Shown one piece after another: positions 42,972 through 56,191 of a stretch of DNA of 64,000 bases. Both the position numbers and the translations under genes were made by a program. The notes beneath the pieces are model-generated. The model was not told the DNA's origin. It worked only from the letters and a program-made list of their open reading frames with translations, and did not search any database. Positions within the stretch are counted from its first letter, which is position 1. Each line of letters begins with the position of its first letter. Source of the DNA: Chalara sp. BL73 (taxonomy: Eukaryota; Ascomycota; Leotiomycetes; Helotiales); contig CAKJVC010000229.1 in NCBI GenBank assembly GCA_918026815.1, positions 186,001 through 250,000 on the forward strand. Direction: 5' to 3'.

Positions 42972-44648
42972 TCACTTCTTTGATACCTGGGCAATAGTCT
43001 CGGGACCAACCAAGTCCACTGAATCCTGTATCCTCTCATCATCGCTCTCCTGAAGCTGCTTGAATTGTCGTCTATCACAAAGTTAGCCGCTTCCATTAGA
43101 ACTCGATTGCAGATCGACTTACTCCTGCTTATCATGTAGATATTTCACAACCCAAGTCATCACAATCAACATGATCGCACAAGCGACTGTAAATGAATAC
43201 CCCTTCGTGAACCGTGGCGCCTCCACCGTGGGGAACGTAAGTATCAGAGTCCACGCTGTGGTTGACTGACAGATCGCGTTCATGGCTACGAGTGTGAAGG
43301 CGCGCTGTTCGGGGGAGTGTCGGAGGATGTCTTGCGCCCATCTGGTCTTGTCAGAGGCGTCATCACTAAAAAGGTCCTGACGAAGCGCGACTTACCCGTA
43401 TAAGACTGAAGAGATCGCATTAGCAAAATACGTAGTGTTGAATGCAAACCACAGTCCCGCTTCTGGCACGTTCCATATGATGATTATGACCAGGCCGAGG
43501 ATGTTCATGATATATGCGAGGGTGATGGCCCAAGCAGGCGAGCGCGAGAAATCCGCGCCGAAGCAGACTGCCAAAGTGATGAAGATACCGATTGCAGGCA
43601 TGGTCGCTCCAAGATTGTTCACTTCTGGAATGGAGTAGCGCTTCAGCGATTTGATCCAGAGGAGATAGCCTCCGTTAGCTGTATTTAGACTTCCATTCCA
43701 GAACATGATATCCCAGAAGACTAACACATATATATGCCATGTGGTGAACACTCTCTTGACGAGATTCCAAGTCCACGGCGCAGGCGCTCGATGGCCGGCT
43801 TTCTCGAGACGTCTCTTGGCAAGAGAGACGTTTGCTGCGGTGATACTGAAGCGGTTTGGGCGGTCGGGAGTGCCAGGATAGATGAACCAACCAACAAAAG
43901 CTAGTGGGAGTGTGCAGACCGAGGTGATGATGAAGTTCCAGCGCCAGCCTTCGAGACCGTTAACCCCGTCTAGATTCTTAGTTGCGGCAGCTTGCAGAAG
44001 GGAGGCTGTTAGGGTTCCGAGGGCGAGGCCGATGTAGAAGCAGGAGCCGCGACGAGCACTGGCCGTTGTTAATGAGATGAATGGAAGTGGGTGGGAAAAA
44101 AACCTACAGTTCGTGGCCTTTGTACCATGAGCCCAGAGTGTAGTGGACAGCAATGAAGAAAGGACTTTCAAATAGGCCGATAAAGAATCGGTAAGCCATG
44201 AGCTCTGGTTTTCCCGTTGCCCTGAACTGGAGTAGGTTGAATATTCCCCAACCCAGGTCCAAACTGGGAATGAGGATGTGTAAGGGAAGTTTGGGGAAGA
44301 AGTAGGCGAAAGGTACCTGGCCGATGCAGTTTCCAACTAGAAGTGCGGATTGTAGATGGGACAAGTCATTGCCGCCGAGCTTGAGGTCTTCTTTCATGCC
44401 TGAGACGTAGGCATTGTCTAAATGCTTCAGTATCACTCTCTATAATGTAGTAAAGGATAGTACGTACTCAAGTTTGCAGCATCAAGATACTTGACCCAGT
44501 ATACTAAAAGTGCATACGGGACTATAAGAAGATCGAGTTTCCAGATGAGTCTTCGCTCTTCGGGCGTATCATTTTCATCAAACCATTTTATGTGCTGAAA
44601 GAATCCTTTACGTGGCTTCGAAACCTCAGACACTGTTGGCTCAGCCAT
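42972..44648 (-). CDS. MFS anion:cation symporter, allantoate/pantothenate permease (Dal5/Fen2) type
   Basis: Plasma-membrane carrier for small organic anions such as allantoate, ureidosuccinate or vitamins. The five exons (44468..44648, 44108..44417, 44058..43396 descending, 43123..43341, 42972..43071) give 490 residues. The N-terminal cytosolic part ENDTPEERRLIWKLDLLIVP leads into TM1 with VYWVKYLDAANL, a hallmark of the family. NNAYVSGMKEDLKLGGNDL follows. Other family segments are RFFIGLFESPFF, GSWYKGHELARRGSCFYIG, GWRWNFIITSVCTLPLAFVGW and FTTWHIYVLVFWDIMFW. The C-terminus is WAQDILRHSPEQRAF, one more helix and a polar tail ending AQVSKK. It is divergent from the NtaA-type monooxygenase with a 448 bp shared promoter, suggesting that it imports that enzyme's substrate. 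Confidence 0.92.
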
Positions 44649-45096
44649 TATGGCAACTTAGTAATTGATTATATGAATGGAAGCCAGCCTCAACAAGGAT
44701 TCAAGGTCGCCCCCTTATATATTTAGTTATCAGAAGATATTTGTAGCTCCACGAGGTTGCGTGCTTTCAAGGATATTTTCCATCTTCATGTTTATCTAAC
44801 TGCTGTATCCATATTCCCACCTTTCCCACTTTTAATACGATTCATTGATGTGAAAAGGAACCTTTTCCCGAAAAATCCCAGAGCGATGGATTTGAGAGTG
44901 GGATAGTCCCAGTTGTGATGAGATCTATGTTGTATATAATGCTTACCATAGTGGAGCACAAGCACACCATCTCGCTTACCACCGTGTCCCTTTGTCGGAG
45001 CCAATCTAGTCGCGAACTGTAGATATCGAACCATCCTACTTCTTTCGAGCTCAGAATCTTCTACTATCGGCATCGTTTCAACTAGACTGTGACAAA
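44649..45096. promoter_or_regulatory. shared promoter of permease and monooxygenase
   Basis: 448 bp between divergent start codons, so regulation of the pair is probably joint. I did not identify a specific binding motif. Confidence 0.5.
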
Positions 45097-46937
45097 ATGG
45101 GAGCAACGAAGACAAAGTCGAACGGCCTACATGAGACTAACGATGCTGAAATCCAAGGCCCATTGAAGAGACAGAAAACAGAGCCTAAAAAGCAGATTAT
45201 ACTCAATGCTTTTGATATGAGTGGGACCCTAGGTCATCTTAGTCCCGGACAATGGAAGGTGCTTCGTGTAAACCTCTCTCAATGGGCAATGAATATTAAT
45301 TTGAAGTGCAGAACCCAAAGGATAAATCCAGTACTAAATTGAAATTGTCGTACTGGACCAATCTTGCGCAACTTCTCGAGCGCGGTAATATCAACGCCTT
45401 GTTCCTCGCGGACTCGACGGCTGGCCATGCTGTTTACGGAGGCTCAATGGATGAGTGCATTCGGCGAGGAGCTCAATGGCCAGTCATTGATCCCAGTATT
45501 CCAATCACGGCCATGGCAGCAGTGACAAAGAATCTTTCGTTTGCCATCACTACATCAACCAGCTTTGAAACTCCTTTCATTGTGGCTAAACGGTTCTCAA
45601 CCCTGGATCACCTGACCGATGGACGAATTGTAAGTGCTGGCTTCTCGAAGCGAGATTCGCTATATTAGAATGCTTTATACGCTGTTTCGCTCTTAAGACA
45701 TGTATATACTCTTTGGTCACGCTTGAAAGTAACTCGCGCTTGAAGCAGCTCCATACTCTAGAAACATTATCTGATAAGCAAACTAACTCCGAGAACCTGA
45801 TACATAGGGTTGGAATATCGTGACATCGTAGGTACGCTTCTCAGGTATAGTTAAATGTACCATCGACTGACGAGTAATATTAAGGTGGAAGAAGGAGGCA
45901 TTCAAAGCCATCGGCATCTCTGACTTAATAGAACATGATAAGAGATACGACATGGCCGATGATTACCTTAAAACGCTATACAAGCTATGGGAAGGCTCGT
46001 GGTCTGATGATGCTGTAAAGCTCGACACAATCAACGATATCTACGCTGATCCCGCCAAGATTCGAGAGATCCATCATGAGGGTCCGTACTATAAGCTAGA
46101 CAGTCGTCATATCGTCCCACCAAGTCCGCAACGCGTACCATTTCTATTCCAAGCAGGAACTTCTTCGTGAGTCGATGAAGCGTCATCCAATATGTATTTC
46201 GAATTCAACTAATAAAAGTCAGCGCTGGTTCCAAGTTTGGTGCCACTCATGCAGAAGGCATCTTTGTAGCAAGCCATTCTCCGGAATTGCTTCGGGTATC
46301 GGTAGGCAAAATTCGAGCAAAGGCCGCTGCTCTCGGACGAGATCCTTCATCTTTAAAGTTCTTTGTTTCCATCACTCCTTTCATTGGGGTTACCATGGCT
46401 GAAGCACAAGAGAAATATGATGAAGCTCGAAAATACGCCTCAGTGATTGGTGGATTAGTGCTTTTTAGCTCCTGGACTGGCATTGATGTATCCACACTGC
46501 CCTTAGACGAGGAGATTCGACCTGAGAAGCATTCCAACGGCAATAAAATATCCTCCACTTTGGACGGCATGGTATCGACAAGTGAGAATGTGCCGAGATG
46601 GACCCCACGGGCTATCGCCGAGAAAGCGGCCTTTGGTGGTTTGGGACCATGTCCTGTGGGAACGCCTGATATTGTGGCAGATGAGTTGCAAAGGTGGATT
46701 GAAGTAGGTGACCTGGATGGCTTTAATATTGCATACGTCACAACGCCAGGCTCGTTTGAGGATGTGGTTAATCTACTTGTACCTGAGTTGCGGAGAAGAG
46801 GTCTCTATCCAGAAGCACCAAAAGAGGAAGACGGGCCTCTAACAGCGAGGGAGAGAGTTTACGGAAAAGGGCAGAAATTGCTAAGAAGCGATCACATTGG
46901 ATCTACTTTCCGATACGATGTATATAAAGAGACTTGA
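45097..46937 (+). CDS. flavin-dependent NtaA/SnaA/DszA-type monooxygenase (luciferase-like)
   Basis: FMNH2-dependent monooxygenase of the nitrilotriacetate/dibenzothiophene-sulfone class, with a TIM-barrel fold. The five exons (45097..45258, 45312..45629, 45808..45827, 45885..46166, 46223..46937) give 498 residues. A basic N-terminal stretch (KRQKTEPKKQ) precedes ILNAFDMSGTLGHLSPGQWK. The family's flavin and substrate segments are ALFLADSTAGHAVYGGS, AKRFSTLDHLTDGRI and then the tiny exon 3 encoding GWNIVTS. RYDMADDYLKTLYKLWEGSW, VPFLFQAGTSSAG and SKFGATHAEGIFVASHS follow. It needs a flavin reductase, which is not encoded nearby. It is paired with the divergent permease, so oxidative breakdown of an imported nitrogen compound is a reasonable inference. 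Confidence 0.92.
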
Positions 46938-47363
46938 GAAGTCCAACTCTAGCATGAAAACGATTTGGTCTCGATATGATTGAGGTGCCTACAATCTGGC
47001 GGTAGCATTATGCGTAAAAAATACCTCTTTTTCTTTCACCAGAGCAGAATAGGTACAGATGAGCTTTGCATCTGTGACTTGAACACCAAAGAGACGTTGA
47101 GATAGTGACACGTGATTGATACAAGTCCGCTGCATTTTACTGATTTCTTGCTAGGACAACTGAGGCTCAACAAGCATAAAACAAAAAATTAAACTCCTTC
47201 ATTCTTGTACAATTACGCATGCAGGCATAGTCCCTACGGGATTTTGTGTCAACCCAGTGTTCTTGGGCGTATGGTATAGGCCAGCCCGTGACACCATCTG
47301 AAGCTATACGCAAGGGTCCACTCGCTCCCATAGCAGTTGCTCTACCTATGTTACTATGCTACC
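46938..47363. other. 3' flank of the monooxygenase gene
   Basis: Nothing recognised. Confidence 0.35.
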
Positions 47364-48961
47364 TTAGCTTGTTTACATGGCACCAAATCTGCTCAATAAA
47401 GCCTGCTGGATCCAAAATATTGTTATAGCTTCTGAGACGGAAATGCTACGGTATTCAGTAAAGAAACAAGGCACGCGTGAGGTCGCACAATTCAGTAAAC
47501 ATTCTCCCAACTAGGCCACCAATATCAATCTTCAGGTGGCCGGAACGCCCAATGATTGTGCCGACCACCGCACTGAAACCTCGCTACCACCAAAGTTTCT
47601 TATCCTTCCCACATTTCGTGCCTGCTATATTTTGGTTCGGCTGCTCATCCATCCTTTTCTTCCACACATCCACAGAAACTGCTTCGCTGTGTATTTGGCC
47701 TCGCCGAAGCTTTCCTTCCTCAAATATATTCTCCGGGTCACGAGGATCTAAAGACTTATTCTTCGTTCCGGATGTAGACGACATAGTTTGAGAACCCTTC
47801 GTAGATTTCCGAACACTGCAACTTTCAGCATATCTTCAGTGCAGAACTCGGAGTAGTCTTCATGTCTCTATGGAGTGGTAATGTGTTATTCGTCGAGAGG
47901 ATTTGGAGGATATCCTTGGCCGCCTCGATCGATTTCCGGAGGAATCTTTTCATCTTGGGACTCTTTTGAACGTCTCTATTCTCTTGAGGCGTTAGACTGG
48001 CCACCTTGAGCTTTGTCGCGGGTCGCCGAGGTGCCATCTGCTCGTAATCGGCTGGGTGGTTTACACAGGTGAGAAAGTCAGGAAGGCGAGAGATGATGGT
48101 GCTTGTAGGCTTAATTCGGGACATTCCAACCTGTGACGCTCTTGGTGATTTTCTTGGAACTCACTTTATGAGGATCAAACCCTGAAGCTGGAGGTGCACT
48201 GTGATATAGAAAAACTGCAAGTAGTTGCCTTTGAAGTCCATCTAGATGTGAATGGTGGAAACTCACAGTGTCTGAAGGTTTATAGAGATTCTCAGGGATA
48301 TCTTGTGGCTAGCTGAGAACCAGCATACTTTCTCTATGGTATTAAGAGGGGAAGTTCAAAATGTAAAAGCAAGCATGATGGAGAGTCAAATAGTACTAAC
48401 ATCTTTGTACATATCGGCGCATAAAATCCTATGCAGAATTCCGGAATATAACTTCAAATTTGTTCTTCAATTCAGTGAAAATAAGGAAACCGTACCGAGA
48501 CGATGAATTTCTTTGTATATATTAAACCATTTATGCCAGAAGTATTGATATAGCGTGAGCTTTCTCAAAGTTTCAACGAAATATGTATCTTGAATCAGGA
48601 GTCACTTTTCTCCAAGTTCCGCATGTCCTACGCTTGGTAACCTGCTAGGTGCTCTTACTAGAACGTAGAATTTGACTACCTCATTGCTTTCTACCCTCCT
48701 CTCTCCAGCGGCTGAGATCAATGTCTCGTTTGTCAACCGCATTGCTTCCCAAATGAGAAGGACCCTCTCAATCTTGTCTTCTTGGGTGGCTTTTAAACAA
48801 GATGGGCTAGGACGTTGAAGTTTTGAATGTCCATAGGGATGATGAAACATCTTGAGAACGATTCAACAATTGGCTCTAATATAAAGTCGCTAACATGTTT
48901 GGAACTAGTTGGACTGTCTTTTCCTTCTCCAAATAGAAGTAGCGCGTCCTTGAGGGCAGAA
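47364..48961 (-). pseudogene. decayed or frameshifted gene of unknown family
   Basis: Several minus-strand pieces look like real protein but do not form one intact frame. They include ALKDALLLFGEGKDSPTSSK and DFILEPIVESFSRCFIIP (about 48955-48796). Next is QEDKIERVLLIWEAMRLTNE in the next frame, then RFLRKSIEAAKDILQIL (47825-48124), PENIFEEGKLRRGQIHSEAV (47584-47784), and, after an in-frame TAG, VVGTIIGRSGHLKIDIGGLV. A one-base shift lies at a T/A run at 48791-48797, and in-frame stops occur further down. One canonical intron start (CTA|GTAAGAGC, 48658) shows that it was once a spliced gene. I do not recognise the family. A sequencing error could explain the first shift but not the later stops. 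Confidence 0.4.
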
Positions 48962-49246
48962 CTCAGGCGGCGTCAAAACCTATCACCTGTAGTGGTGATT
49001 GTCGAGCGACCTCCTCAGCCGGACACATCCAGTCTAGAACAAGGCTTGTAATCCAACTTGGAAATATGTGAAATCAAAAGATGTTTTGAGATAACGTACC
49101 TACCCTTTGCGGTTATGAGCCCTCATGACTCATAGAGATACATTAAACATAAAAGTTTAAACCAAATCTATGATTAACCCCTGTATCTCCGAAAAAATTA
49201 ACTCAAGCTTGATTCTTTAAGTTTCCTATCCATATATAGGGAGAAT
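48962..49246. other. flank, no feature seen
   Basis: Short spacer before the sugar transporter's 3' end. Confidence 0.35.
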
Positions 49247-50804
49247 TTAGTCTACCCTTCTGTCCCGTCCCCATACCTCATCTGCGTCTTTTTTCCCTTT
49301 CGTCTCAGGGACTCTCCAGCTTACGAAAATAAAGCTCAAAACTGCCAGGCCAGCAAAGATAAAATAGGCCCATCCCGCTCCACCAAGACGATGATTCAGC
49401 CATCTGTTGATTATCGGGAAGAACTGAGCAACAATATACGTCGCAACATAATTGGCTGCTAAACACCAACTTTGAGTTGCACCTACAGCTTCTTGGCCTA
49501 CAAGTTCTGATGCCATCATGAATGGTACAGGTCCAAGTCCTGTAGCGAAAGAGGCTACAAAGAGGAGGACCGAAATGGCGGACAAAAGCTTGATTTGAAG
49601 TCGAAGCGAGATAGCCAGAACCAATGCCATAGAACCCATGCCAGATATGGAGAGTAGTAGGCAAACTTTTCGACCGATTTTATCTGCTAGAGGTGCGCAA
49701 AGAATTGTAGTGACCAGATTGATTATTGAGATCATGATAGTAAGCGCTGATGAAGAGATTGGCAGGACGCCAGAAAGAAGAGACACGGAATACATCATGA
49801 TGCTGTTGATACCGCAAAATTGTTGTGCAAACATTATGCCGATCACGGCGATGATGGCAGGACGGTAGAACGGATCGCGAATGATTTCAAAGAAGCCAAT
49901 ATGTGGAACTGGCTTTGAGGAAGCTTTACTGATTGCTGACTCTGGGCGAGATTGACTTTCTGTATCTTGTAGCAAGCGTTCCTCTTCTTCTGCGGACTTG
50001 TTCACATCCCAACCTTCAGTCTCTTCTGCAATTGAGTTTCCTGCACCGCGGATCCGTTGCAGGACACGAATAGCGAGATCTGGCCGTTTATGAGCCACGA
50101 GCCATGATGGACTTTCCGGTACGAAGAGTAGACCTATGGCGTGGACTAGACCTAGTCCACCTCCAACCCCGAGTATTATTCTCCACAGTTTTCCCCTGCT
50201 CAAGTAATAACCTAGTGTTTGTGTAATGAGGATTCCAATATTGATCGAAACCTGAGTCATAGTCCCGAACAGCCCTCTCTCCTTTGGTGGTGCTACTTCG
50301 CTGATGTAAAGGGGCACGATTACGGTGGATGCACCAGCCCCAATACCGGCCAGAAATCGTCCTACTGACATGATTGCAATCGTGCCAGCCAGCGTCTGTA
50401 ATGCAGACCCCACGATAAAGAAGAAACTGGTTCCTTGCATAGCCAACAGTCTGCCGTAGCTAGTCGAGGCTGGCCCTGCGAAGAGAGCTCCAATCAGTCC
50501 TCCCACAACGTACATTGAGGAGAGAGTTGCGAAGGCTGCCTCGTCCATTTTGATACATTGGGGGAATTTGTCGGCGGGGTGGTATGAAGCGGCATCAGCC
50601 ACGCCATACCTCTTGCAAGTGATCACATCTTGAGGGGCATTCAGTTCGGACTTGGAGGTGTTAGTAGGAGCAGCCAGGTGAGGGAGAATGAAGGCATACG
50701 AGATGGAAGCCGAACTGCAGAGGACCAAGGGTTGATACAAAGATCAGGAACAGTAGGTATGGAGTAACGTCTCGGACGCACTGCTTCACACCGCCGGACG
50801 CCAT
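49247..50804 (-). CDS. MFS sugar transporter, Vps73/vacuolar glucose-transporter type
   Basis: Twelve-helix sugar porter. There are two exons: 50700..50804 encodes MASGGVKQCVRDVTPYLLFL and the rest of TM1, and 49247..50650 the remainder; 502 residues in all. The 49-nt intron has GTATGC and CTCCAAG ends. Joining restores FGFHLSELNAPQDVI, the expected TM1-loop of this branch; a reading frame that ignores the intron would give a false N-terminus from 50740. Sugar-porter signatures are VGRFLAGIGAGASTVIVPLYISEVAP, FVPESPSWL and FCGINSIMMYS, followed by ADKIGRKVCLL and RVPETKGK at the end. The acidic central loop has EEEERLLQDTES. Family members sit in vacuolar or plasma membranes. It is divergent from SSN3. 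Confidence 0.93.
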
Positions 50805-51800
50805 CGCGACTGGGAGATACTTTGAAGAGGGGAGGGGGGGTGCGTGCTTGCTGTGCTCAGGTTTTCATCGGAGCGATCTGCGAGCTGGTGGTTGTCCTAT
50901 ACCCGGGGAATGCAGCTTATCCTGCAAGTGACGATGATGTCGGATGCTCCAAGTTATGTTGCTGCTGAACTCCACCAATTGCTCCCTTGGCATGCCAAGT
51001 TTCTCTGTCCGCGGGGCCACCCATCAAATCAAATCCAATGGGACACGGGGTCACCAACTTACCCCCCTGAGGCGTATCAGTTGCAAGTTGGTCATGAGAG
51101 ATGTGCGAATAACAGACCTAGCTCTTTCGCCTGCTACTTACTACTCACTCTCTTTTCCTAGTAACACACTTTATTTGTATTGCACACCACGCATTGCCCC
51201 CTATTCAACATGTTCCAGCATACCCTGCCGCAGCTTTCTTGCGTGTAGCGAGTTACAGCACTGCCGATTATTGCTATACTTTCACAACCTCATGCGTTAA
51301 CGCGGCTGTGAAAAGTCTTATACCCACCTTTTCAACCTTCTTACTGTGTGTACCATACAATACAGTACAAGCTCTTGCACATCTTCCTCTTCACCTACCC
51401 GCTGCGTGCCACCGAGGCCCCCTCCCCCCCTGAGCCCCTCTCCTGGCTCCATTCTTCCCCTCTCCAAGCATCAACATTGACTCGTCCCCAAGCACACTCC
51501 CAAGCTGTGTTTTGTCAACAACTTTCGGCGCGCGAGACAAGGTCAAATGAGCGTCGTGGGATTCGCCAACCAGGTCCACCTACCCCCATAAAACACCACT
51601 AAAAGACACCTAATTCGATTACGTTGTATCTCAGACAGCCAGCCCATCACCGCTTGTTGCATCCCGTTTGTCGAGGGGCAAACAATCCCCGAAAGAATAG
51701 TGTTATGGGCATTCCGCATCCCATGGTCTCAGCGCCCCCTCCCCCACCACCGAAGGTGCAGGCACGCGCATAATCAATAATAATTTTTTAGTTTGGAACT
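50805..51800. other. divergent promoter region between sugar transporter and SSN3
   Basis: About 1 kb with C/T-rich tracts (for example around 51415-51440 and 51730-51750), typical of fungal housekeeping promoters and 5' UTRs. No distinct element was identified. Confidence 0.5.
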
Positions 51801-53427
51801 ATGAGTCTGACGTCTAATCCTCCGTCTTCCGGGGGTCCCTCGTCGGCCAATACCAACAGGACGCAGTCCTTAAAGAGGAGTGTGCAACAAGCCTTTGATG
51901 GTACGCAGCCAGTTTGAGATTTTTTTTTGGTTTACCTTCCCCATTTCGATCCTACCTTTCAGCCTCAACGTCTAAAAGCCAACGCCAAGATGACTTCATA
52001 ATTGCTTCTTCCATCCAGTCTTGAAATTTTCGTCTCGTCTTTTTCTCTCTGAGATTTGGGACATCATGTTTCCGACTAGACGGCTCAACCCCCCTTTCTA
52101 TAATAGTAGTGTGTATCGTCTTGGTTCTCTAAGAGCAATCACTAATCCGGCCAGATCCGACGGACAGGGGTATTGGTCCCAATATTGGATATCAGAGCAA
52201 AGTTCGTGTGATAGACCGTTATAAAGTCATTGGATTTATTAGTTCTGGCACGTATGGCCGAGTCTATAAGGCCGTTGGCCGCATGGGCCAGGTTGGAGAA
52301 TTTGCCATCAAAAAGTTCAAACCAGGTACGTATATCCCCTCTCAGCTTTCGGTGAAGTAACACTGCTAACCATTGTAGACAAAGAAGGGGAGCAAATCCA
52401 ATACACGGGCATCTCTCAGTCAGCCGTCCGAGAGATGGCATTGTGCTCGGAATTGAATCACGTGAATGTAATCAGGCTCATTGAGATCATCTTGGAGGAC
52501 AAATGCATCTATATGGTGTTTGAGTATGCCGAGCATGATCTTCTTCAAATCATCCACCACCATACTCAACCAACTCGTCATCCGATCCCGCCGGTGATTA
52601 TCAAGAATATAATGTATCAGCTACTGAATGGCTGTCAATATCTCCATGCAAATTGGGTTCTGCACCGAGATCTTAAACCCGCAAATATCCTGGTCACTTC
52701 TAATGGCGAAGTCAGAATCGGGGATCTCGGATTAGCCCGGCTGTTTAACAAGCCGCTACACTCGCTCTTCTCTGGTGACAAAGTTGTGGTCACAATCTGG
52801 TATCGAGCTCCAGAACTCCTCCTGGGCTCGCGGCACTATACTCCAGCAATTGATATGTGGGCAGTAGGCTGTATCTTTGCGGAACTCCTCTCACTTCGGC
52901 CAATTTTTAAAGGAGAAGAGGCAAAGATGGATTCTAAGAAGACTGTGCCATTTCAGCGGAACCAAATGCAGAAGATCGTCGAGATCATGGGATTACCAAC
53001 CAGAGAGAAATGGCCACACCTCGTGCACATGCCTGAATATGCTCAGCTCTCAACCCTCTCTGCCTCACAACATGCCAAAGCCGGAGGTTCTTCCCTCGAG
53101 AAATGGTACTACTCTACTATAAATTCGCATTCGGGGACATCTAACCCAATGTCCAACTCCTCACTGGGAACAGAGGGCTACAAACTGCTCTCGGCTCTCC
53201 TAGAATACGATCCCGAGAAACGCATGACTGCCGAGCAAGCTTTGCACCACGTTTTCTTTAATACCGGGGAAAAAGTCTCTAACAATTGCTTTGAAGGCAT
53301 AAAGGTTGAGTATCCGCATCGACGAGTAAGCCAGGACGATAACGATATCCGCACTGCAAGCCTACCAGGTACAAAACGCAGCGGTCTACCGGATGATTCG
53401 CGGCCAGTGAAACGTCTCAAAGAATGA
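51801..53427 (+). CDS. SSN3: Mediator-associated cyclin-dependent kinase Ssn3/CDK8
   Basis: Nuclear Ser/Thr kinase of the Mediator CDK8 module (partners Ssn8, Med12, Med13). My preferred four-exon model (51801..51900, 51963..52017, 52168..52325, 52379..53427) gives 453 residues with a Ser-rich leader ([20 protein letters not shown]). The kinase starts at [12 protein letters not shown] with the Gly-loop [13 protein letters not shown] and the catalytic Lys in [29 protein letters not shown] replaces the PSTAIRE helix. [11 protein letters not shown] is the catalytic loop, GDLGLARLF the metal loop, and [19 protein letters not shown] the activation and P+1 region. [24 protein letters not shown] is a CDK8-type insert. 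An alternative model starts at the ATG at 52066 with exon 52066..52108 spliced to 52155 (420 residues). Identity is sure; the 5' end is not. Confidence 0.93.
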
Positions 53428-53907
53428 TTTGTGTTCTTCGTATTCACAACACAGAGTCCTATCTAACGAGCTCCTATCAGCGGCGAGAATCTAGAACTCC
53501 GGAATTCACGGGCCTTTGTCCCGATCCAATGGCTTTCTGCAGTCGGAGATGCTTTTTCGACGGGAAGAAAGAAAGCGGTGTGCGTTTCCCCCCTCACCCG
53601 TCAGCTAGAAATATGTGGCGGTGCATATTCGTAAACGCCACACACTCAACGACATATCGCCAAGCGTAGCCAAGAGCCACAAAATCAAGGCATCCACGTC
53701 ATCGTTCAGGGCTGAGGAACGCCAATTGTTGATTTGCATGTTGTGAGCCAGCCACGAACTTGAAAAGTGAATCATTTGGGAGCTGATAAATAATCCGCCT
53801 TGCCCCGTTCTTGGTACAACCTAACAAACAGAAGTGCAACTTACAAGTCTACATCAACAAAACAGAACAATCAAGACAAATACACAAGACTACTCAACAA
53901 AGCCAAG
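53428..53907. other. SSN3 3' flank and CA-rich leader of the next small gene
   Basis: From about 53818 the sequence becomes a C/A-rich, T-poor leader (CATCAACAAAACAGAACAAT and on to CAACAAAGCCAAG), the form typical of 5' UTRs of well-expressed fungal genes. It ends at the ATG at 53908. Confidence 0.5.
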
Positions 53908-54033
53908 ATGGGATTCTTCTACAGCAAACACGTTGGTGGCAGACGGGGTGGTGCTACTCTGCGAGCGGACCGTCATGGGCTGCATAGACCTGTCTTTAAT
54001 TTCAGACTATGCGGGTTGAACTGCTTCCGCTGA
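53908..54033 (+). CDS. 41-residue Arg/Gly-rich small protein
   Basis: Complete small frame MGFFYSKHVGGRRGGAT... ending NFRLCGLNCFR and a TGA stop. It is basic (Arg/His/Gly-rich) with a hydrophobic, Cys-containing end. There is no signal peptide and no known family. Support comes from the CA-rich leader immediately before it, the good start context (GCCAAGATGG), and its isolated position between two conserved genes. It is far below usual gene-calling size. The product could be a micropeptide; the region could also be the leader of a longer spliced transcript. Confidence 0.5.
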   Translation: MGFFYSKHVGGRRGGATLRADRHGLHRPVFNFRLCGLNCFR

Positions 54034-54929
54034 GTTCCTCTCGTAAGTTAATCGTCTCGTTGTTACTACACAGCTTTGCTGATTGTTCCAGGGACCGTAG
54101 CACGGCTAGAGGGATATGAAGAGATAATATGATAATGGCACGGCATGGGCATGGAGCTAAGCGGGCGTTTACAGGGATTTGTGCTTCCATGGAGTCTGGA
54201 AGGTTTCGAGAGCATGTGAGAATAATGGCATAGGCAATGGGGAATAATTGAGTGGTAGAATTGAGTACAGATAGCACGCCGCATAGAGAATTCATATTAC
54301 AACATACTTCATGAACGGAAGGCACCTAAACCCCGTTCGGTGATTATTCAGAGCCTTTACATCAATCGGTACATATTCAAATATAGCGCAGGTTATGGTC
54401 TAAATTTTGAGCGAGAATATATATTTTCATTCGATCCTACTCCTTTCGCTATTGTACTTCTTGGTATACCACTCATTCCTATCAAGTACATAGTCAAGTG
54501 CCAGACCAAGCAATCCACAGCAAACAACAAAACTATAAAGTCCCTAGAATTACAAATGTGTTCCTTAAAAATATCCTCTACAAATCTCCATCCCTAGAAG
54601 AAGTGAAAAATAACAGATGTTGAATATAGTATCTCTCGCCTCCATATCAGCTTCGAAGCGGTAGAAGTGATGCCGACGAGAGAGGAAGACAGAAGTGGTA
54701 TAGCGCATGTTTACCGTTAAACCCGAGACGCCGCCGCAGAAACAAGAGAAAATAAGAAGCCTCATCCTTGCTTGATATATTTAGAGAGCCTCGGGCTTCA
54801 TTTGCTCGTGTCCAGGGTATCATGAGAATAGTCGTCGACATTTTCGGTGAGGTGCAAAGAGAAACCGGTTTTCATTTCTTGGGTGCGGTTTGTGACTTGA
54901 TGTTGTCCGAGAGCCATTTCTGTTTTTGG
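54034..54929. other. convergent flanks, no feature seen
   Basis: 3' side of the small gene and of the ARF gene. The open frames are not protein-like. Confidence 0.4.

Positions 54930-56191
<1,262 letters not shown>

Noticed and set aside
50650..50740. Sugar transporter start at 50740
   Set aside because: That reading runs through the intron. The two-exon model from 50804 restores the family TM1 sequence.
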